The notes beneath the pieces were generated by a model. It did no database searches and was not told where the DNA came from. It was given only the letters and a program-made list of their open reading frames with translations. Position numbers and translations under genes: made by a program. A stretch of 64,000 bases of DNA from Cryobacterium sp. M96 (lineage in GTDB: Bacteria; Actinomycetota; Actinomycetes; Actinomycetales; Microbacteriaceae). Below, piece by piece: positions 27,375 to 36,817 of the stretch (position 1 is the stretch's first letter; each line of letters opens with the position of its first letter). The stretch spans positions 48,138 to 112,137 of the forward strand of contig NZ_PJJS01000050.1 in NCBI RefSeq assembly GCF_002929845.1, written 5' to 3'.

Positions 27375-28181
27375 ATGCCCGCTCTCATCTTCGACTGCGA
27401 CGGCGTGCTGGCCGACACCGAACGCGACGGCCACCTGCCGGCCTTCAACCAGACCTTCGAGGAATTCTCGGTGCCCGTGCAGTGGAGCGACTCCGATTAC
27501 GTCCAGAAGGTGACGATCGGGGGAGGAAAAGAACGGATGCGCAGCATCCTCACCCCGGAGGTGGCCGGCGTGCTCGGTCTGCCGGCGGACGACCCCGCGG
27601 CCCTCGACTCGGCCGTCGCCGGCTGGCACCGGCGCAAGAGCGCGATCTACACCGAGCGGGTGGCGAGCGGCGCGTTGACGGCCCGCCCGGGCATCCGTCG
27701 ACTCGTCGCACAAGCCGCGGGCGCCGGCTGGATCCTCGCCGTGGCCTCCACCTCGGCCGAGGAATCCGTGCGCGCCGTGCTCACGCAAACAATCGGGCCC
27801 GAGCTGGCCGCGCAGTTCCGGGTCTTCGCCGGCGACATCGTGGACCGGAAGAAGCCGGCCCCGGACATCTACCTGCATGCCCTGCGGGAACTCGGGATCG
27901 ACGCCGCCGACGCCGTGGTCGTCGAGGACAGTGCGAACGGCCTCCGGTCGGCGCTCGCCGCGGGCCTGCGCACCGTGATCACGATCAGCGGTTACACCGC
28001 GGACGAAGATTTCACCGGGGCGGCCCTGGTGGTGTCGTCGCTTGGGGACCCCGGCGGCCCCACCACCGTGACGCTGCGCGACCCGCTGGGTCTGGAGCCG
28101 GAATTCTTCGTCGACCTGTCCGATTTCGCCACCATCCTCAGTGCCCCCGACCGCCCGGCCCCCGATCTGGAGAGCCGATGA
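27375..28181 (+). CDS. HAD-superfamily phosphatase, CbbY-like
   Basis: 268 residues with all four HAD motifs: DCDGVLADTE (nucleophile D8, acid D10), VASTS, the Lys in DRKKPAPDIYLHA and VVVEDSANGL. The helical cap and the long C-terminal extension after residue 205 are like CbbY-type phosphatases, which act on sugar phosphates such as xylulose-1,5-bisphosphate. It overlaps the broken dhaL gene by four bases (ATGA), so it once belonged to a triose/dihydroxyacetone operon. Confidence 0.9.
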   Translation: MPALIFDCDGVLADTERDGHLPAFNQTFEEFSVPVQWSDSDYVQKVTIGGGKERMRSILTPEVAGVLGLPADDPAALDSAVAGWHRRKSAIYTERVASGALTARPGIRRLVAQAAGAGWILAVASTSAEESVRAVLTQTIGPELAAQFRVFAGDIVDRKKPAPDIYLHALRELGIDAADAVVVEDSANGLRSALAAGLRTVITISGYTADEDFTGAALVVSSLGDPGGPTTVTLRDPLGLEPEFFVDLSDFATILSAPDRPAPDLESR

Positions 28182-28482
28182 CCCGCTCAGCCCTGTTCGA
28201 CACCGAATTCGTGGCGATGCTCCGGGCCGCCACCGAGGGGATCAAGGCCCGCGGCAAGTCCGACCTGGGAGACAAGACCCTGCTCGACGCCCTCGTGCCG
28301 GCCACGGATACGCTCGAAGCCGAGGTGGCCGCCGGCCGTGACCCGGAAACCCTCCTCGCCCGGATGTCCCTGGTTGCGCGGGCGAGCGCGGACGCCACGA
28401 GCATGCTGCAGGCCCGTCGCGGCAGGGCCAGCTACACCGGAGAACGTAGCATCGGTTCGCCCGATCCCGGAGCCCGAAGCAG
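28178..28482 (+). pseudogene. dihydroxyacetone kinase DhaL subunit, fragment
   Basis: The frame gives only the C-terminal half of DhaL: GKSDLGDKTLLDALVPA and ARRGRASYTGERSIGSPDPGA. The N-terminal region with the Asp residues that bind the Mg-ADP unit is missing. Beyond residue about 100 the family match stops and dhaK-like sequence follows in other frames. Translation may still occur by coupling to the HAD gene, but no kinase can result. Confidence 0.8.
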
Positions 28483-28485
28483 TTC

Positions 28486-28755
28486 GTGCCGGACATGCAC
28501 CAGGGGATCGCCGCCGCGAACCTCGACACGCGTGGATGGGCGTGGGCATCCATGGCGAACCGGGCCGACGCCGCGCGAAGCTGACCACCGCGAATGAGAT
28601 GACCGACGAGATGCGCGACGCGGTCGTCGGGGACCTGCCGGACGTGTCGGGGACCGGGTGGCCCTGATGATCAACGGCCTCGGCGGCACCCTCTCAGTGA
28701 GCTCTACATCCGGTTCGGGAGGGCGCACGAGCAGCTGGTCAGCGCCCCGGCCGAG
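28486..28755 (+). pseudogene. dihydroxyacetone kinase DhaK, frameshifted C-terminal remnant
   Basis: One frame reads MGVGIHGEPGRRRAKL and [17 protein letters not shown], a second frame then gives [14 protein letters not shown] and a third [16 protein letters not shown]. These are successive blocks of the DhaK C-terminal domain, so at least two single-base indels are present and the 5' two thirds are lost. It lies directly before the rpsO leader. Confidence 0.8.
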
Positions 28756-28911
28756 ATCGCAGCCCGCATCTTCTGGCCGTTGCTCCTGCTGCTCCAGCCG
28801 ACCTCTCGGACTCTGCTAAACTCGAACGGTTGCCGTTTGACGGCCGCGGATCAAGAGAGCCCAGGCATTCGGCCCCGGGCACCGCGCAGTGAGAGAAAGG
28901 GGATCCCATCT

Positions 28912-29181
28912 ATGGCACTCGAAGCTAATGCAAAGAAGGCGATCATCGAAAAGTACGCTACCCACCCAGGCGACACCGGGTCCCCCGAAGTTCAGATTGC
29001 AATGCTCACGCAGCGCATCCTGGACCTCACGGAGCACCTGAAAGAGCACAAGCACGACCACCACTCGCGTCGTGGTCTGCTCCTCATGGTTGGTCAGCGC
29101 CGTCGTCTGCTCGGTTACCTGTCGGATGTCGACATCACTCGGTACCGCACACTGATCGGCAGCCTCGGACTGCGCCGCTAA
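28912..29181 (+). CDS. rpsO: 30S ribosomal protein S15
   Basis: 89 residues, full length. [38 protein letters not shown] and [17 protein letters not shown] are the S15 signature blocks that bind 16S rRNA. The ATG at 28912 follows GAAAGGGGA. Its leader runs through dhaK debris. In most bacteria pnp follows directly; here pnp begins about 14.6 kb away on the same strand. Confidence 0.98.
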   Translation: MALEANAKKAIIEKYATHPGDTGSPEVQIAMLTQRILDLTEHLKEHKHDHHSRRGLLLMVGQRRRLLGYLSDVDITRYRTLIGSLGLRR

Positions 29182-29215
29182 GGCACTTTTCGAAGACACC
29201 GCGATCTTCTTACAC

Positions 29216-29246
29216 GCGGGCCGTCACCTTCCGGGTGGCGGTCCGT
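29216..29246 (+). terminator. probable rpsO terminator
   Basis: Stem CGGGCCGTCACC / GGGTGGCGGTCCG with a short TTCC loop and a TTTGTGTG tail, 35 bp after the rpsO stop. Its presence means rpsO is transcribed alone here. Confidence 0.65.
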
Positions 29247-29306
29247 TTGTGTGTCCGGAGCGGGGAACCGGGAATATCTCCGGGCCTGGCGCGGTTTCCC
29301 CCACCG

Positions 29307-30395
29307 ATGTCTACCTCCGCGCTAAGCCTCTCCGTGCTCGATCTGATCCCCGTCCGCACCTCGCAAAGCTCCGCTGAGGCGATCGCGGCAGCCGTGCACC
29401 TCGCCCAGAGCGCGGACCGGCTCGGCTACACCCGATACTGGGTCGCGGAGCACCACAACATGCAGGCGGTCGCGTCGACGAACCCGCCCGTGCTGATCGG
29501 TATCCTCGCGGCGCAGACCGAACGCATCCGGGTCGGCTCCGGGGGCGTCATGCTTCCCAACCACTCTCCGCTCGTGATCGCCGAGCAGTTCGGCATCCTC
29601 GAGGCGGCCTTCCCCGGGCGCATTGACCTCGGGCTGGGCCGTGCGCCCGGCAGCGACCCGATGATCACCGCACTGCTGCGCTCGAGCGGAGCAGCGAGCG
29701 AGGTCGACGCGTTTCCGCGCAACATCGCCGACATCGCGGCGCTGCTGCACCCCGACGGGGCCTCGCTCAGCCTCACCTCCGGTCAGGACTACACCCTGCA
29801 CGCGACTCCCGCCGCCACCGGGATGCCCGAAATCTGGCTGCTTGGCTCCAGCGACTACTCGGCCCGGCTCGCCGCCCGGCAGGGCATGCCCTACGTGTTC
29901 GCCAACCACTTCGCCGGCGACGGCACCACAGCGGCCCTCGAGCTGTACCGACGCGGGTTCACCCCCAGCGAGACCCTCGACGCCCCCCGCACCATCCTCA
30001 CCCTGAACGTGTCGGTCGCCGAGACCCGGGTCGAGGCCCTCGCCCTCGCCCTGCCGCAGATGCAGCAGATGGCGCGCCTGAGATCGGGCCTGCCGCTCGG
30101 CCCGCTCGCGACGGTCGAAGAGGCCGCCGCCGCACCGATGGCGCCGGCGCTGCTCCAGATGATCGAACGGATGGCCGCGGCCTGGATCATCGACGAGCCC
30201 GGCGCCGCGGCCGCGCGCATCCGTGCCCTCGCGGCGAAGTTCGGGGTCGACGAGGTCATGCTGCAGCCGATCGCCTCCGCTCACACGGGCGCCGACGCGG
30301 CGACCTCACCCGGGCGTGCGCGCACGCTGGAACTGCTCGCCGCCGAGCTTTTCACCGGAGAGCAACTCGCGGCCGAGGAACTCGCGGCGGTCTAG
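29307..30395 (+). CDS. LLM class flavin-dependent oxidoreductase (MsnO8-like)
   Basis: 362 residues. The N-terminus LSLSVLDLIPVRTSQSS, the block RYWVAEHHNMQAVAS, GSGGVMLPNHSPLVIAEQFG and PGRIDLGLGRAPGSD mark the MsnO8-like branch of luciferase-like flavin oxidoreductases. The substrate is unknown. ATG at 29307 chosen as the first codon of the conserved sequence. It is followed after 86 bp by an 87-bp palindromic element. Confidence 0.92.
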   Translation: MSTSALSLSVLDLIPVRTSQSSAEAIAAAVHLAQSADRLGYTRYWVAEHHNMQAVASTNPPVLIGILAAQTERIRVGSGGVMLPNHSPLVIAEQFGILEAAFPGRIDLGLGRAPGSDPMITALLRSSGAASEVDAFPRNIADIAALLHPDGASLSLTSGQDYTLHATPAATGMPEIWLLGSSDYSARLAARQGMPYVFANHFAGDGTTAALELYRRGFTPSETLDAPRTILTLNVSVAETRVEALALALPQMQQMARLRSGLPLGPLATVEEAAAAPMAPALLQMIERMAAAWIIDEPGAAAARIRALAAKFGVDEVMLQPIASAHTGADAATSPGRARTLELLAAELFTGEQLAAEELAAV

Positions 30396-30481
30396 ACGAG
30401 TGAACCCTCACAGCCGTGAACGGGATGGCGTCGAGGGCTGGGGGTTCGGGGGCGGTTGCCGCGGTGCAGTGACTCCGTCCA

Positions 30482-30568
30482 GAACGAATTCGACGGAGAT
30501 TGTGGCCGTATCGGCCCCGAATACTCCGATAAAGCCGTTTTACGCCAGAATCTCCGTCGAATTGGTTC
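30482..30568. repeat. 87-bp palindromic element, copy 3
   Basis: Arms GAACGAATTCGACGGAGATT and AATCTCCGTCGAATTGGTTC, the cleanest copy. The interior TGGCCGTATCGGC and its partner near the right arm extend the stem imperfectly. It lies in the 290-bp spacer between the convergent LLM and YegP-type genes; the rest of that spacer holds nothing I recognise. Confidence 0.87.
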
Positions 30569-30685
30569 GACGCCGCACACGGTGCTCCGCCGGATGACCA
30601 GCGTCCACACGGCGCAGTCAGCTTCGACTCTCCGGGAGCCACAGGACCAACCGACGGTGACTCACTCGGCAGAACCGAGATTCGT

Positions 30686-30874
30686 TCAGGCGTCCGGTTC
30701 CGTCATGTCGACCACGTGCGACTTGACGTGGGCCTTCAGTGCCTCGATGCCCTTGAGGGCCTCTGCCTTGGAGTGATAGCTTTCGGAGGTCGCGATCACT
30801 TCGCCGTTGTTGGCCTTCAGCCGAAACTGGTATCCGCCGGATCGTTCCGCGTAGAGCTCATATTTCCCGGACAT
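30686..30874 (-). CDS. YegP/DUF1508 family protein
   Basis: 62 residues: one DUF1508 module, GKYELYAERSGGYQFRLKA then NGEVIATSESYHSKAEALKG, a beta-beta-beta-alpha fold usually found in tandem pairs; here single. Function unknown. ATG at 30874 (GTG at 30877 is possible). Confidence 0.88.
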   Translation of the reverse strand: MSGKYELYAERSGGYQFRLKANNGEVIATSESYHSKAEALKGIEALKAHVKSHVVDMTEPDA

Positions 30875-30962
30875 CACACACTCTTTTCTTCATCATCGAA
30901 AAACGTCGACGGACGCATTGCCGTTGGAAAAACCCTACCGCCCCCGTTGGCGCGCGAGACCC

Positions 30963-31274
30963 TCAACCCAGACCGAGCAGCCGGAGCCCGGCGGCCGCTG
31001 CCGCGCCCGCGATGACCACCGCCAGGAACGGGGCCTTGAACCAGAGCGCAATCGCCGCTACGACGAGCGCCCCGAGCCGTGCGTCGACGACGAGCTCCTG
31101 GCCGGTGGCCACGGTGTTCGCGACCGTCAGGGAAGTCAGCAGGCCGATCGTGAGGACGCCGGCGACGCGGGCGATGCGCGCGTTGGTGACCCACTTCTGC
31201 GGCACGAGATAGCCGAGCAGCTTCGTGAGGAACGCCGCCGCGCAGGCCACGAGGATCCAGAACCAGACGCTCAT
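30963..31274 (-). CDS. azlD: AzlD-type branched-chain amino acid exporter subunit
   Basis: 103 residues, four membrane helices, with AAFLTKLLGYLVP near the N-terminus as in AzlD. It pairs with AzlC to export branched-chain amino acids or analogues. The ATG at 31274 overlaps the azlC stop by four bases (ATGA), so the two are made together. Confidence 0.9.
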   Translation of the reverse strand: MSVWFWILVACAAAFLTKLLGYLVPQKWVTNARIARVAGVLTIGLLTSLTVANTVATGQELVVDARLGALVVAAIALWFKAPFLAVVIAGAAAAAGLRLLGLG

Positions 31275-32032
31275 CGGGGAGCCTGCGCATCCGTCGAACC
31301 GGGTGCATCGGGTGGACCGGGATAGGGGTCGACGTCGGGCTCGAGACCCTCGCCCGCCGGCCCGTGCCGAAAACCGAACCAGCCGATGGCACCGGCGACG
31401 ACAGCCGCCACGAGGATGGGCACGCCCGGCGAAACGAGCGGCACGGTCAGTACGGTGGCCAGCGCGCAGACCGCGGCGATCGCCCCGGCCTCCTTCGACC
31501 GCAGCCGCGGCCAGAGCAGCCCGAGGAACGCCGCGACCGCCGCGCCGTCGAGGCCCCACTGTTTCGGGTCGCCCACGGCGTCGCCCGCGAGAGCCCCGAT
31601 CAGGGTGAATACGTTCCACAACACGAAGATGCCGAGACCGGCGACCCAGAACCCCCGCTTCTGCTCGACGAGCACGGTCTGCCCGGTGCTCGTGGCAAGC
31701 GATTCGTCGATGGTGACCTGGGCGGCGGCGAAGCGGCGCCAGCCACGAGGGTGCAGCAGGGCGTTCAACTGCATCCCGTAGACCGCGTTACGGATGCCGA
31801 GGAGCGCCGCCGCGCCGGCGGCTGCCGCACCGCTGCCGCCGCCGGCGATCACCCCGATGAACGCGAACTGGGAGCCCCCGGAGAACAGGAGCAGACTCAG
31901 CGCCGAGGTCTGCCAGATGTCGAGCCCCGACGACACCGACAGGGCGCCGAACGAGATGCCGTAGAGGCCGGTGGCCACCGCGATCGACAGGCCGACCCTG
32001 GCCCCGGGGGAGTGGCGGAGGGTGGTGGGCAC
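31271..32032 (-). CDS. azlC: AzlC family branched-chain amino acid exporter
   Basis: 253 residues, GTG start. GLYGISFGALSVSSGLDIWQ, LLFSGGSQFAFIGV and the RNAVYGMQLN block are typical of AzlC. About seven helices followed by a Pro/Asp-rich cytoplasmic tail (GLEPDVDPYPGPPDAPG). Operon with azlD. Divergent from the APC permease, an arrangement that suggests amino acid homeostasis, though no Lrp regulator is adjacent. Confidence 0.92.
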   Translation of the reverse strand: MPTTLRHSPGARVGLSIAVATGLYGISFGALSVSSGLDIWQTSALSLLLFSGGSQFAFIGVIAGGGSGAAAAGAAALLGIRNAVYGMQLNALLHPRGWRRFAAAQVTIDESLATSTGQTVLVEQKRGFWVAGLGIFVLWNVFTLIGALAGDAVGDPKQWGLDGAAVAAFLGLLWPRLRSKEAGAIAAVCALATVLTVPLVSPGVPILVAAVVAGAIGWFGFRHGPAGEGLEPDVDPYPGPPDAPGSTDAQAPR

Positions 32033-32140
32033 CGCTCAATGCTAGGGGGTGCGGCCCCCGGGTCTGCGGGGTCCGGGGTCGGGGAAGCCCCGCGGGGGCC
32101 TAGCATTGACCGATACCCAACGGAACGGAAGCACCCAGTT

Positions 32141-33676
32141 ATGAGCGTCTGGCGCACCAAGAGCATTGAGGCCTCTATGGCCGACTCCCTCGAGAAGGGG
32201 CACAGCCTCAAGCGCACGCTGGGCACCTGGGACCTCATGATCATGGGCGTCGCGGTTGCCGTCGGTGCCGGGATCTTCTCGGTCGGTGCGAAGGCGGCCG
32301 GCAGCTACGCCGGGCCATCCGTCACCCTGGCGTTCCTCCTCGCCGCGGTCACCTGCGCGCTCGCCATCATGTGTTACGCGGAGTTCGCCTCGGCGGTTCC
32401 CGTGGCCGGCTCGGCGTACACCTTCACCTATGCGACCCTCGGCGAGCTGCTCGCCTGGATCATCGGCTGGGACCTGATCCTCGAGATGCTGACCGCCGCG
32501 GCCGTGATCGCCAAGTATTGGGGCATCTACCTAAGTGAGGTCTTCGAACTCTGGAACTGGGATGTCCCGGCCACGATCGCGGTCTTCGGACTGCAGGTCA
32601 GCTGGGGCGCGTTCGTGATCGTCGCAATCTTCACCACCCTCCTGGTGCTGGGCACCAAGCTGTCGGCGCGCGTCGCCAGCATCTTCACCATTCTCAAGGT
32701 GGCGATCGTGGTGTTCGTGATCGTCGTGGGTGCCTTCTTCATCAACCCGAAGAACTACACGCCGTTCATCCCCGAGGCCGTGCCCTCCGCGGGCGGCGAC
32801 GGCGACGTCTGGATGCAGTCCCTTTTCTCGTTCATGACCGGCGCCCAGCCGGCCCAGTACGGACTGTTCGGTCTGCTCGCCGGCGCCTCGTTGGTCTTCT
32901 TCGCGTTCATCGGCTTCGACGTGGTCGCCACCAGCGCCGAAGAGGTCAAGAACCCGCAGACGACCCTGCCGCGCGGCATCTTCGCCGGTCTGGCCATCGT
33001 CACGGTGCTGTACCTCGGCGTCAGCCTCGTGCTCACCGGCATGGTGCCGTACACCGTTCTCGCCGACGACCCCAATGCCTCACTCGCGACGGCGTTCGTC
33101 TCGGTCGGCGCCGGCTGGGCTGCCCAGGTCATCTCGGTCGGCATTCTGGTGGGGCTCACCACCGTGATCATGGTGCTGCTCCTCGGCCTCTCCCGCGTGC
33201 TCTTCGCCATGAGCCGCGACGGCCTGCTGCCGCGCGGCCTGAGTGTCACCTCGTCCAAGCGCGGCACCCCCGCCCGGGTGCAGATCATCTCCGGCGCCGC
33301 GGTCGCCCTGATCGCCGGGTTCACCGATGTGGGCGTGCTCGAGGAAATGATCAACATCGGCACGCTGTCGGCCTTCGTGCTGGTCAGCATCGCCGTGGTC
33401 GTGCTGCGCAAGAAGCGCCCCGACCTGCCCCGGGCCTTCAAGGTGCCCTTCTCGCCCTTCCTGCCGATCCTGTCGGCCGCGCTCTGCTTCTGGCTGATGC
33501 TCAACCTCACGACGCTCACCTGGGTGCGCTTCGCGGTCTGGCTCGCGATCGGCATCGCGGTGTATTTCCTCTACGGCCGCCGTCACTCCGTCGTCGGTAT
33601 CGAGGCCAAGCGCGTCTTCGACGAAACCCTCCGCGACGAGGTCATCGCCGAGGAGAAGGCAGCGCTGGGCAAGTAG
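32141..33676 (+). CDS. APC superfamily amino acid permease (APA/CAT-like)
   Basis: 511 residues with about 12 to 13 helices. The N-terminus RTLGTWDLMIMGVAVAVGAG and AGSYAGPSVTLAFLLAAV match the cationic amino acid transporter (CAT) type of the APC superfamily, as do GFDVVATSAEEVKNPQ and ARVQIISGAAVALIAGF. It probably takes up basic or other amino acids. ATG at 32141 has GGAACGGAAG upstream; the frame is open well upstream but that part overlaps azlC. Confidence 0.92.
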   Translation: MSVWRTKSIEASMADSLEKGHSLKRTLGTWDLMIMGVAVAVGAGIFSVGAKAAGSYAGPSVTLAFLLAAVTCALAIMCYAEFASAVPVAGSAYTFTYATLGELLAWIIGWDLILEMLTAAAVIAKYWGIYLSEVFELWNWDVPATIAVFGLQVSWGAFVIVAIFTTLLVLGTKLSARVASIFTILKVAIVVFVIVVGAFFINPKNYTPFIPEAVPSAGGDGDVWMQSLFSFMTGAQPAQYGLFGLLAGASLVFFAFIGFDVVATSAEEVKNPQTTLPRGIFAGLAIVTVLYLGVSLVLTGMVPYTVLADDPNASLATAFVSVGAGWAAQVISVGILVGLTTVIMVLLLGLSRVLFAMSRDGLLPRGLSVTSSKRGTPARVQIISGAAVALIAGFTDVGVLEEMINIGTLSAFVLVSIAVVVLRKKRPDLPRAFKVPFSPFLPILSAALCFWLMLNLTTLTWVRFAVWLAIGIAVYFLYGRRHSVVGIEAKRVFDETLRDEVIAEEKAALGK

Positions 33677-33741
33677 CGCGCTTTCGCGGTCGGGGGCCGT
33701 CACTGGGGTGACCCCCAGCATCCATCGGGAAGGATGGAGCC

Positions 33742-34203
33742 ATGCTGCACCGCCATCCCGTCCTGTCCCTGGTCACGCTCGCCTATCTGGCGTTCGTGGG
33801 CTGGGTGACGCTCGGGCCGCAGCCGCTCGACAGTGGGAACAACGAGCTGCTGCTCCGGGCGCTCCGATTCTTCAATCGGCACGACTCCACCGACTGGATC
33901 ACCTACGGGCGGGTCGAATTCGCGGCCAACATCGCCATGTTCATCCCGATCGGCGTGTTTCTGCTGCTCCTGCTCGGACGCCGGTTCTGGTGGCTGGCGA
34001 TCGTCGTGGCCGTCCTACTCACCGGCTCGATCGAGTTCACGCAGCAGTTCCTGCCGACCCGGGTCCCGGATGTGCGCGATCTGGTCGCGAACGGGAGCGG
34101 CGCCGTGCTCGGTGTCATCGTCGGCCTCGTCCTTACAGCGTTTAAACTGGTGCGCCGTGAGGAGCCCCGGTCGAGGCGGGTTGCGCCGACCTACAGCCGG
34201 TAG
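33742..34203 (+). CDS. VanZ family membrane protein
   Basis: 153 residues, four helices with the VanZ pattern EFAANIAMFIPIGVFLLLL and TGSIEFTQQFLPTRVPDVRD and DLVANGSGAVLG. VanZ gives low-level teicoplanin resistance in enterococci, but most homologues have unknown roles. Its 3' end overlaps that of the convergent glucosidase gene by 13 bp. Confidence 0.9.
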   Translation: MLHRHPVLSLVTLAYLAFVGWVTLGPQPLDSGNNELLLRALRFFNRHDSTDWITYGRVEFAANIAMFIPIGVFLLLLLGRRFWWLAIVVAVLLTGSIEFTQQFLPTRVPDVRDLVANGSGAVLGVIVGLVLTAFKLVRREEPRSRRVAPTYSR

Positions 34204-35912
34204 AGGCGCGCCTCCCAGGGGCGCAGCACCGGATTCGAGGACGGTGCGGCGGCATCCGTTGTCGCCGGATAGTTGGCCAGAATCAGATCGGCGCCGGAGA
34301 CGTCCATTGGAAGCAGGTCGGTGAATGGGGCATCGGATGCGTTCGCGACGACGAGCAGCGTCTCCTCACCCCGGCTGCGAGTGAAGGTGTAGAGCGCGTC
34401 GTGGTCGGGTTCGAGCAGGGTGAAATCGCCGAGGGCGACCACCTCGCTCTCATGCCGCAGCGCAATCAGGCGCTGGTAGAAGCGGAACACACTCCGCTCG
34501 CTCGCAAGGTCGGCGGCCACGTTCACCGTGACGCTGTTCGGGTTCACGGCCAGCCACGGCGTGCCGGTGCTGAAACCGGCCTGCGGCGAGGCATCCCACT
34601 GCATGGGCGTGCGCGCGTTGTCGCGGCCCATGGTCTGCACTCCGGCGAGCACGGTGCCGGGGTCCAGGTCGAACTCTTCCACGGCCTCGCGGAAGTGATT
34701 GAGGGATTCGAGGTCACGGTAGTCGTCGATGGAGTCGAACCGCACGTTGGTCATGCCGATCTCCTCGCCCTGGTAGATGTAGGGCGTTCCGCGGTGCAGG
34801 TGCAACACCAGGGCCCACAGAGTTGCCGACTCGTAGCGCAAGGAGGTGTCGTTGCCGAAGCGCGACACCAATCGGGGCTGGTCGTGGTTGTTCAGGTAGA
34901 GGCTGTTCCAGCCGGTCTCGGCCAGACCCTCCTGCCAGCGTGACAGGCTCTTCTTCAGCGCCGTCAGGCTGCGAGGCAGCACCTCGAACTTGTGCTCGCC
35001 CTGGTCGAGGCCCACATGCTCGAACTGGAAGATCATGTCAACCTCGCGCCGGGCCGGGTCGGTGAACAGCAGGGCGTCGTCGGTGCTCACGCCCGGCATC
35101 TCGCCGACGGTGAGGTGCCGCCCTCCGCGGCCGTCGAAGACCTCGCGGTGCATCTCCTGCAGAAACTCATGGATCTGCGCCCCCATCGGCGAGCCGCCGC
35201 CGGTGGCCGGGGCCGGTCCGTCGATCAGCTCGACCTGCTTGGCGATGAAGTTGATCACGTCCATCCGGAAGCCGTCGACGCCGCGGTCCAGCCACCAGTT
35301 CATCATCGCGTAGACGGCCTGGCGCACCTCGGGGTTCTCCCAGTTGAGGTCGGGCTGCTGCTTGGCGAACAGGTGCAGGTAGTACTCATCGGTGGCGGGA
35401 TCGAGCGTCCAGGCCGGGCCGCTGAAGGCGCTGCCCCAGCCGTTCGGCGGGCCGCCGTCGGCCTGGGGCTTGCGCCACCAGTACCAGTCGCGTTTAGGGT
35501 TCGTCAGCGACGAGCGTGATTCCCGGAACCAGGCGTGCTCGTCGCTGGTGTGGTTCACCACCAGGTCCATCACGATCTTGATGCCGCGCTCGTGGGCCTC
35601 GACCAGCAGCAGGTCGAACTCCGCCAGGCTGCCGAAGACCGGTTCGATGTCCTGGTAGTCGCTGATGTCGTAGCCGTTGTCATGTTGCGGCGACGGGTAG
35701 ACCGGAGAGAGCCAGACCGCGTCAACGCCGAGCTCGGCGAGGTAGTCGAGCTTCGAACGGATGCCGCCGAGGTCGCCGATCCCGTCACCGTCCGAGTCCG
35801 CGAAGCTGCGCGGATACACCTGGTAGACGACGGCGCTGGTCCACCAGGAGGCGCCGGTCGCGGGGGTGGTCGCGCGGGCGGTCATCCCGGACGTTGGTGC
35901 GGGTGTCGTCAT
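34191..35912 (-). CDS. GH13 alpha-glucosidase (oligo-1,6-glucosidase-like)
   Basis: 573 residues. GH13 catalytic residues are present: nucleophile D218 in GFRMDVIN, acid/base E271 in VGEMPG and D344 in NNHDQPR. The N-terminal barrel starts with YQVYPRSFADS. The residue after the nucleophile is Val, which in this group goes with alpha-1,6 specificity (isomaltase-like), whereas Thr/Ala goes with alpha-1,4. It overlaps the ABC permease gene by four bases and is last in a sugar-uptake operon, so it should hydrolyse imported isomalto-oligosaccharides or a similar sugar in the cytoplasm. Confidence 0.93.
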   Translation of the reverse strand: MTTPAPTSGMTARATTPATGASWWTSAVVYQVYPRSFADSDGDGIGDLGGIRSKLDYLAELGVDAVWLSPVYPSPQHDNGYDISDYQDIEPVFGSLAEFDLLLVEAHERGIKIVMDLVVNHTSDEHAWFRESRSSLTNPKRDWYWWRKPQADGGPPNGWGSAFSGPAWTLDPATDEYYLHLFAKQQPDLNWENPEVRQAVYAMMNWWLDRGVDGFRMDVINFIAKQVELIDGPAPATGGGSPMGAQIHEFLQEMHREVFDGRGGRHLTVGEMPGVSTDDALLFTDPARREVDMIFQFEHVGLDQGEHKFEVLPRSLTALKKSLSRWQEGLAETGWNSLYLNNHDQPRLVSRFGNDTSLRYESATLWALVLHLHRGTPYIYQGEEIGMTNVRFDSIDDYRDLESLNHFREAVEEFDLDPGTVLAGVQTMGRDNARTPMQWDASPQAGFSTGTPWLAVNPNSVTVNVAADLASERSVFRFYQRLIALRHESEVVALGDFTLLEPDHDALYTFTRSRGEETLLVVANASDAPFTDLLPMDVSGADLILANYPATTDAAAPSSNPVLRPWEARLYRL

Positions 35913-36817
35913 TTGATCGATCCTCTCATCACGCCGGAGATAACCCAGCGCTGGGCAAAAATGTACACAATCAGCAGCGGGGCCATGGCCATCAGGTATG
36001 AGGCGAACGCGGCCGAGTAGTTGGTGTTGAACTGGCCCTGGAACACGAATTGGGAGAGTTGCAGGGTGCGTGCCGCCGGGTCGGAGAGCACGACGAGAGG
36101 CAGGATGAAGTCATTCCACGCCCAGACACAGGTGAGGATGCCGACGGTCGCGTTCATCGGGGTCAACAAGGGGAAGATGATCTGCCAGTAAACCCGCCAG
36201 GTGGTCGCCCCGTCGGTGTAGGCCGCCTCCTCCAGCTCGATCGGGATCGATTTGATGAACGCGACGTAAATGAAGACGTTGAGCGAGAGCCCGAACACCG
36301 CGTAGAGCAAGATCAACCCGACCTGGTTGTCCAGACCGAACAGGGCCGTCTCTTTCACGACTGGGAGCATGATGATCGGGAACGGGATGAAAATGGCGGA
36401 CAGCAGGTAGAAGTAGACGCCCGTGAAGAACGGCGTGTGCAGGTTGCGGGCGATCGCGTACGCCACGAGCGAGTTTGTCAGCAGGGTGAGGATGACGGCG
36501 CCGACGGTGATCAGGGCCGTGTTCATCAGCGCCTGCGGGAATTTGGTCAGCGTCCAGGCGTCGGCGAAGTTCTCCCAGTGGACGCTGGTGGGGAGCGCGA
36601 ACCCGGTGCCGCCGAGCTGGTCGGGGGTCTTCAGCGCGGTGATCACGGCGAAGTAGAGCGGCACCAGCACGGTGATCGCGCAGACCGCGATCAGCATGGT
36701 GGCCCACCAGTTGATCCGGGTGCGGTTGTCTTTAATGCGCCGGACACCGCGCGAGTCACGGGCCGCCCGGGGGGATGCGGGTTCGACCGTGGCGGGGGAG
36801 TCGATGGTGATAGCCAT
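35909..36817 (-). CDS. carbohydrate ABC transporter permease (MalG-like)
   Basis: 302 residues, six helices after a polar N-terminus. The EAA loop is EEAAYTDGATTWRVYWQIIFP, which contacts the ATPase, and the end QRWVISGVMRGSIK is characteristic of the MalG group. It forms a translocation pore with the other permease. Its ATG overlaps the preceding stop (TAATG) and its stop overlaps the glucosidase ATG. Confidence 0.94.
   Translation of the reverse strand: MAITIDSPATVEPASPRAARDSRGVRRIKDNRTRINWWATMLIAVCAITVLVPLYFAVITALKTPDQLGGTGFALPTSVHWENFADAWTLTKFPQALMNTALITVGAVILTLLTNSLVAYAIARNLHTPFFTGVYFYLLSAIFIPFPIIMLPVVKETALFGLDNQVGLILLYAVFGLSLNVFIYVAFIKSIPIELEEAAYTDGATTWRVYWQIIFPLLTPMNATVGILTCVWAWNDFILPLVVLSDPAARTLQLSQFVFQGQFNTNYSAAFASYLMAMAPLLIVYIFAQRWVISGVMRGSIK

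Noticed and set aside
33691..33716. Hairpin GGGGTGACCCC after the APC permease as terminator
   Set aside because: The stem is short and has no T run; it overlaps the region right before the VanZ start.
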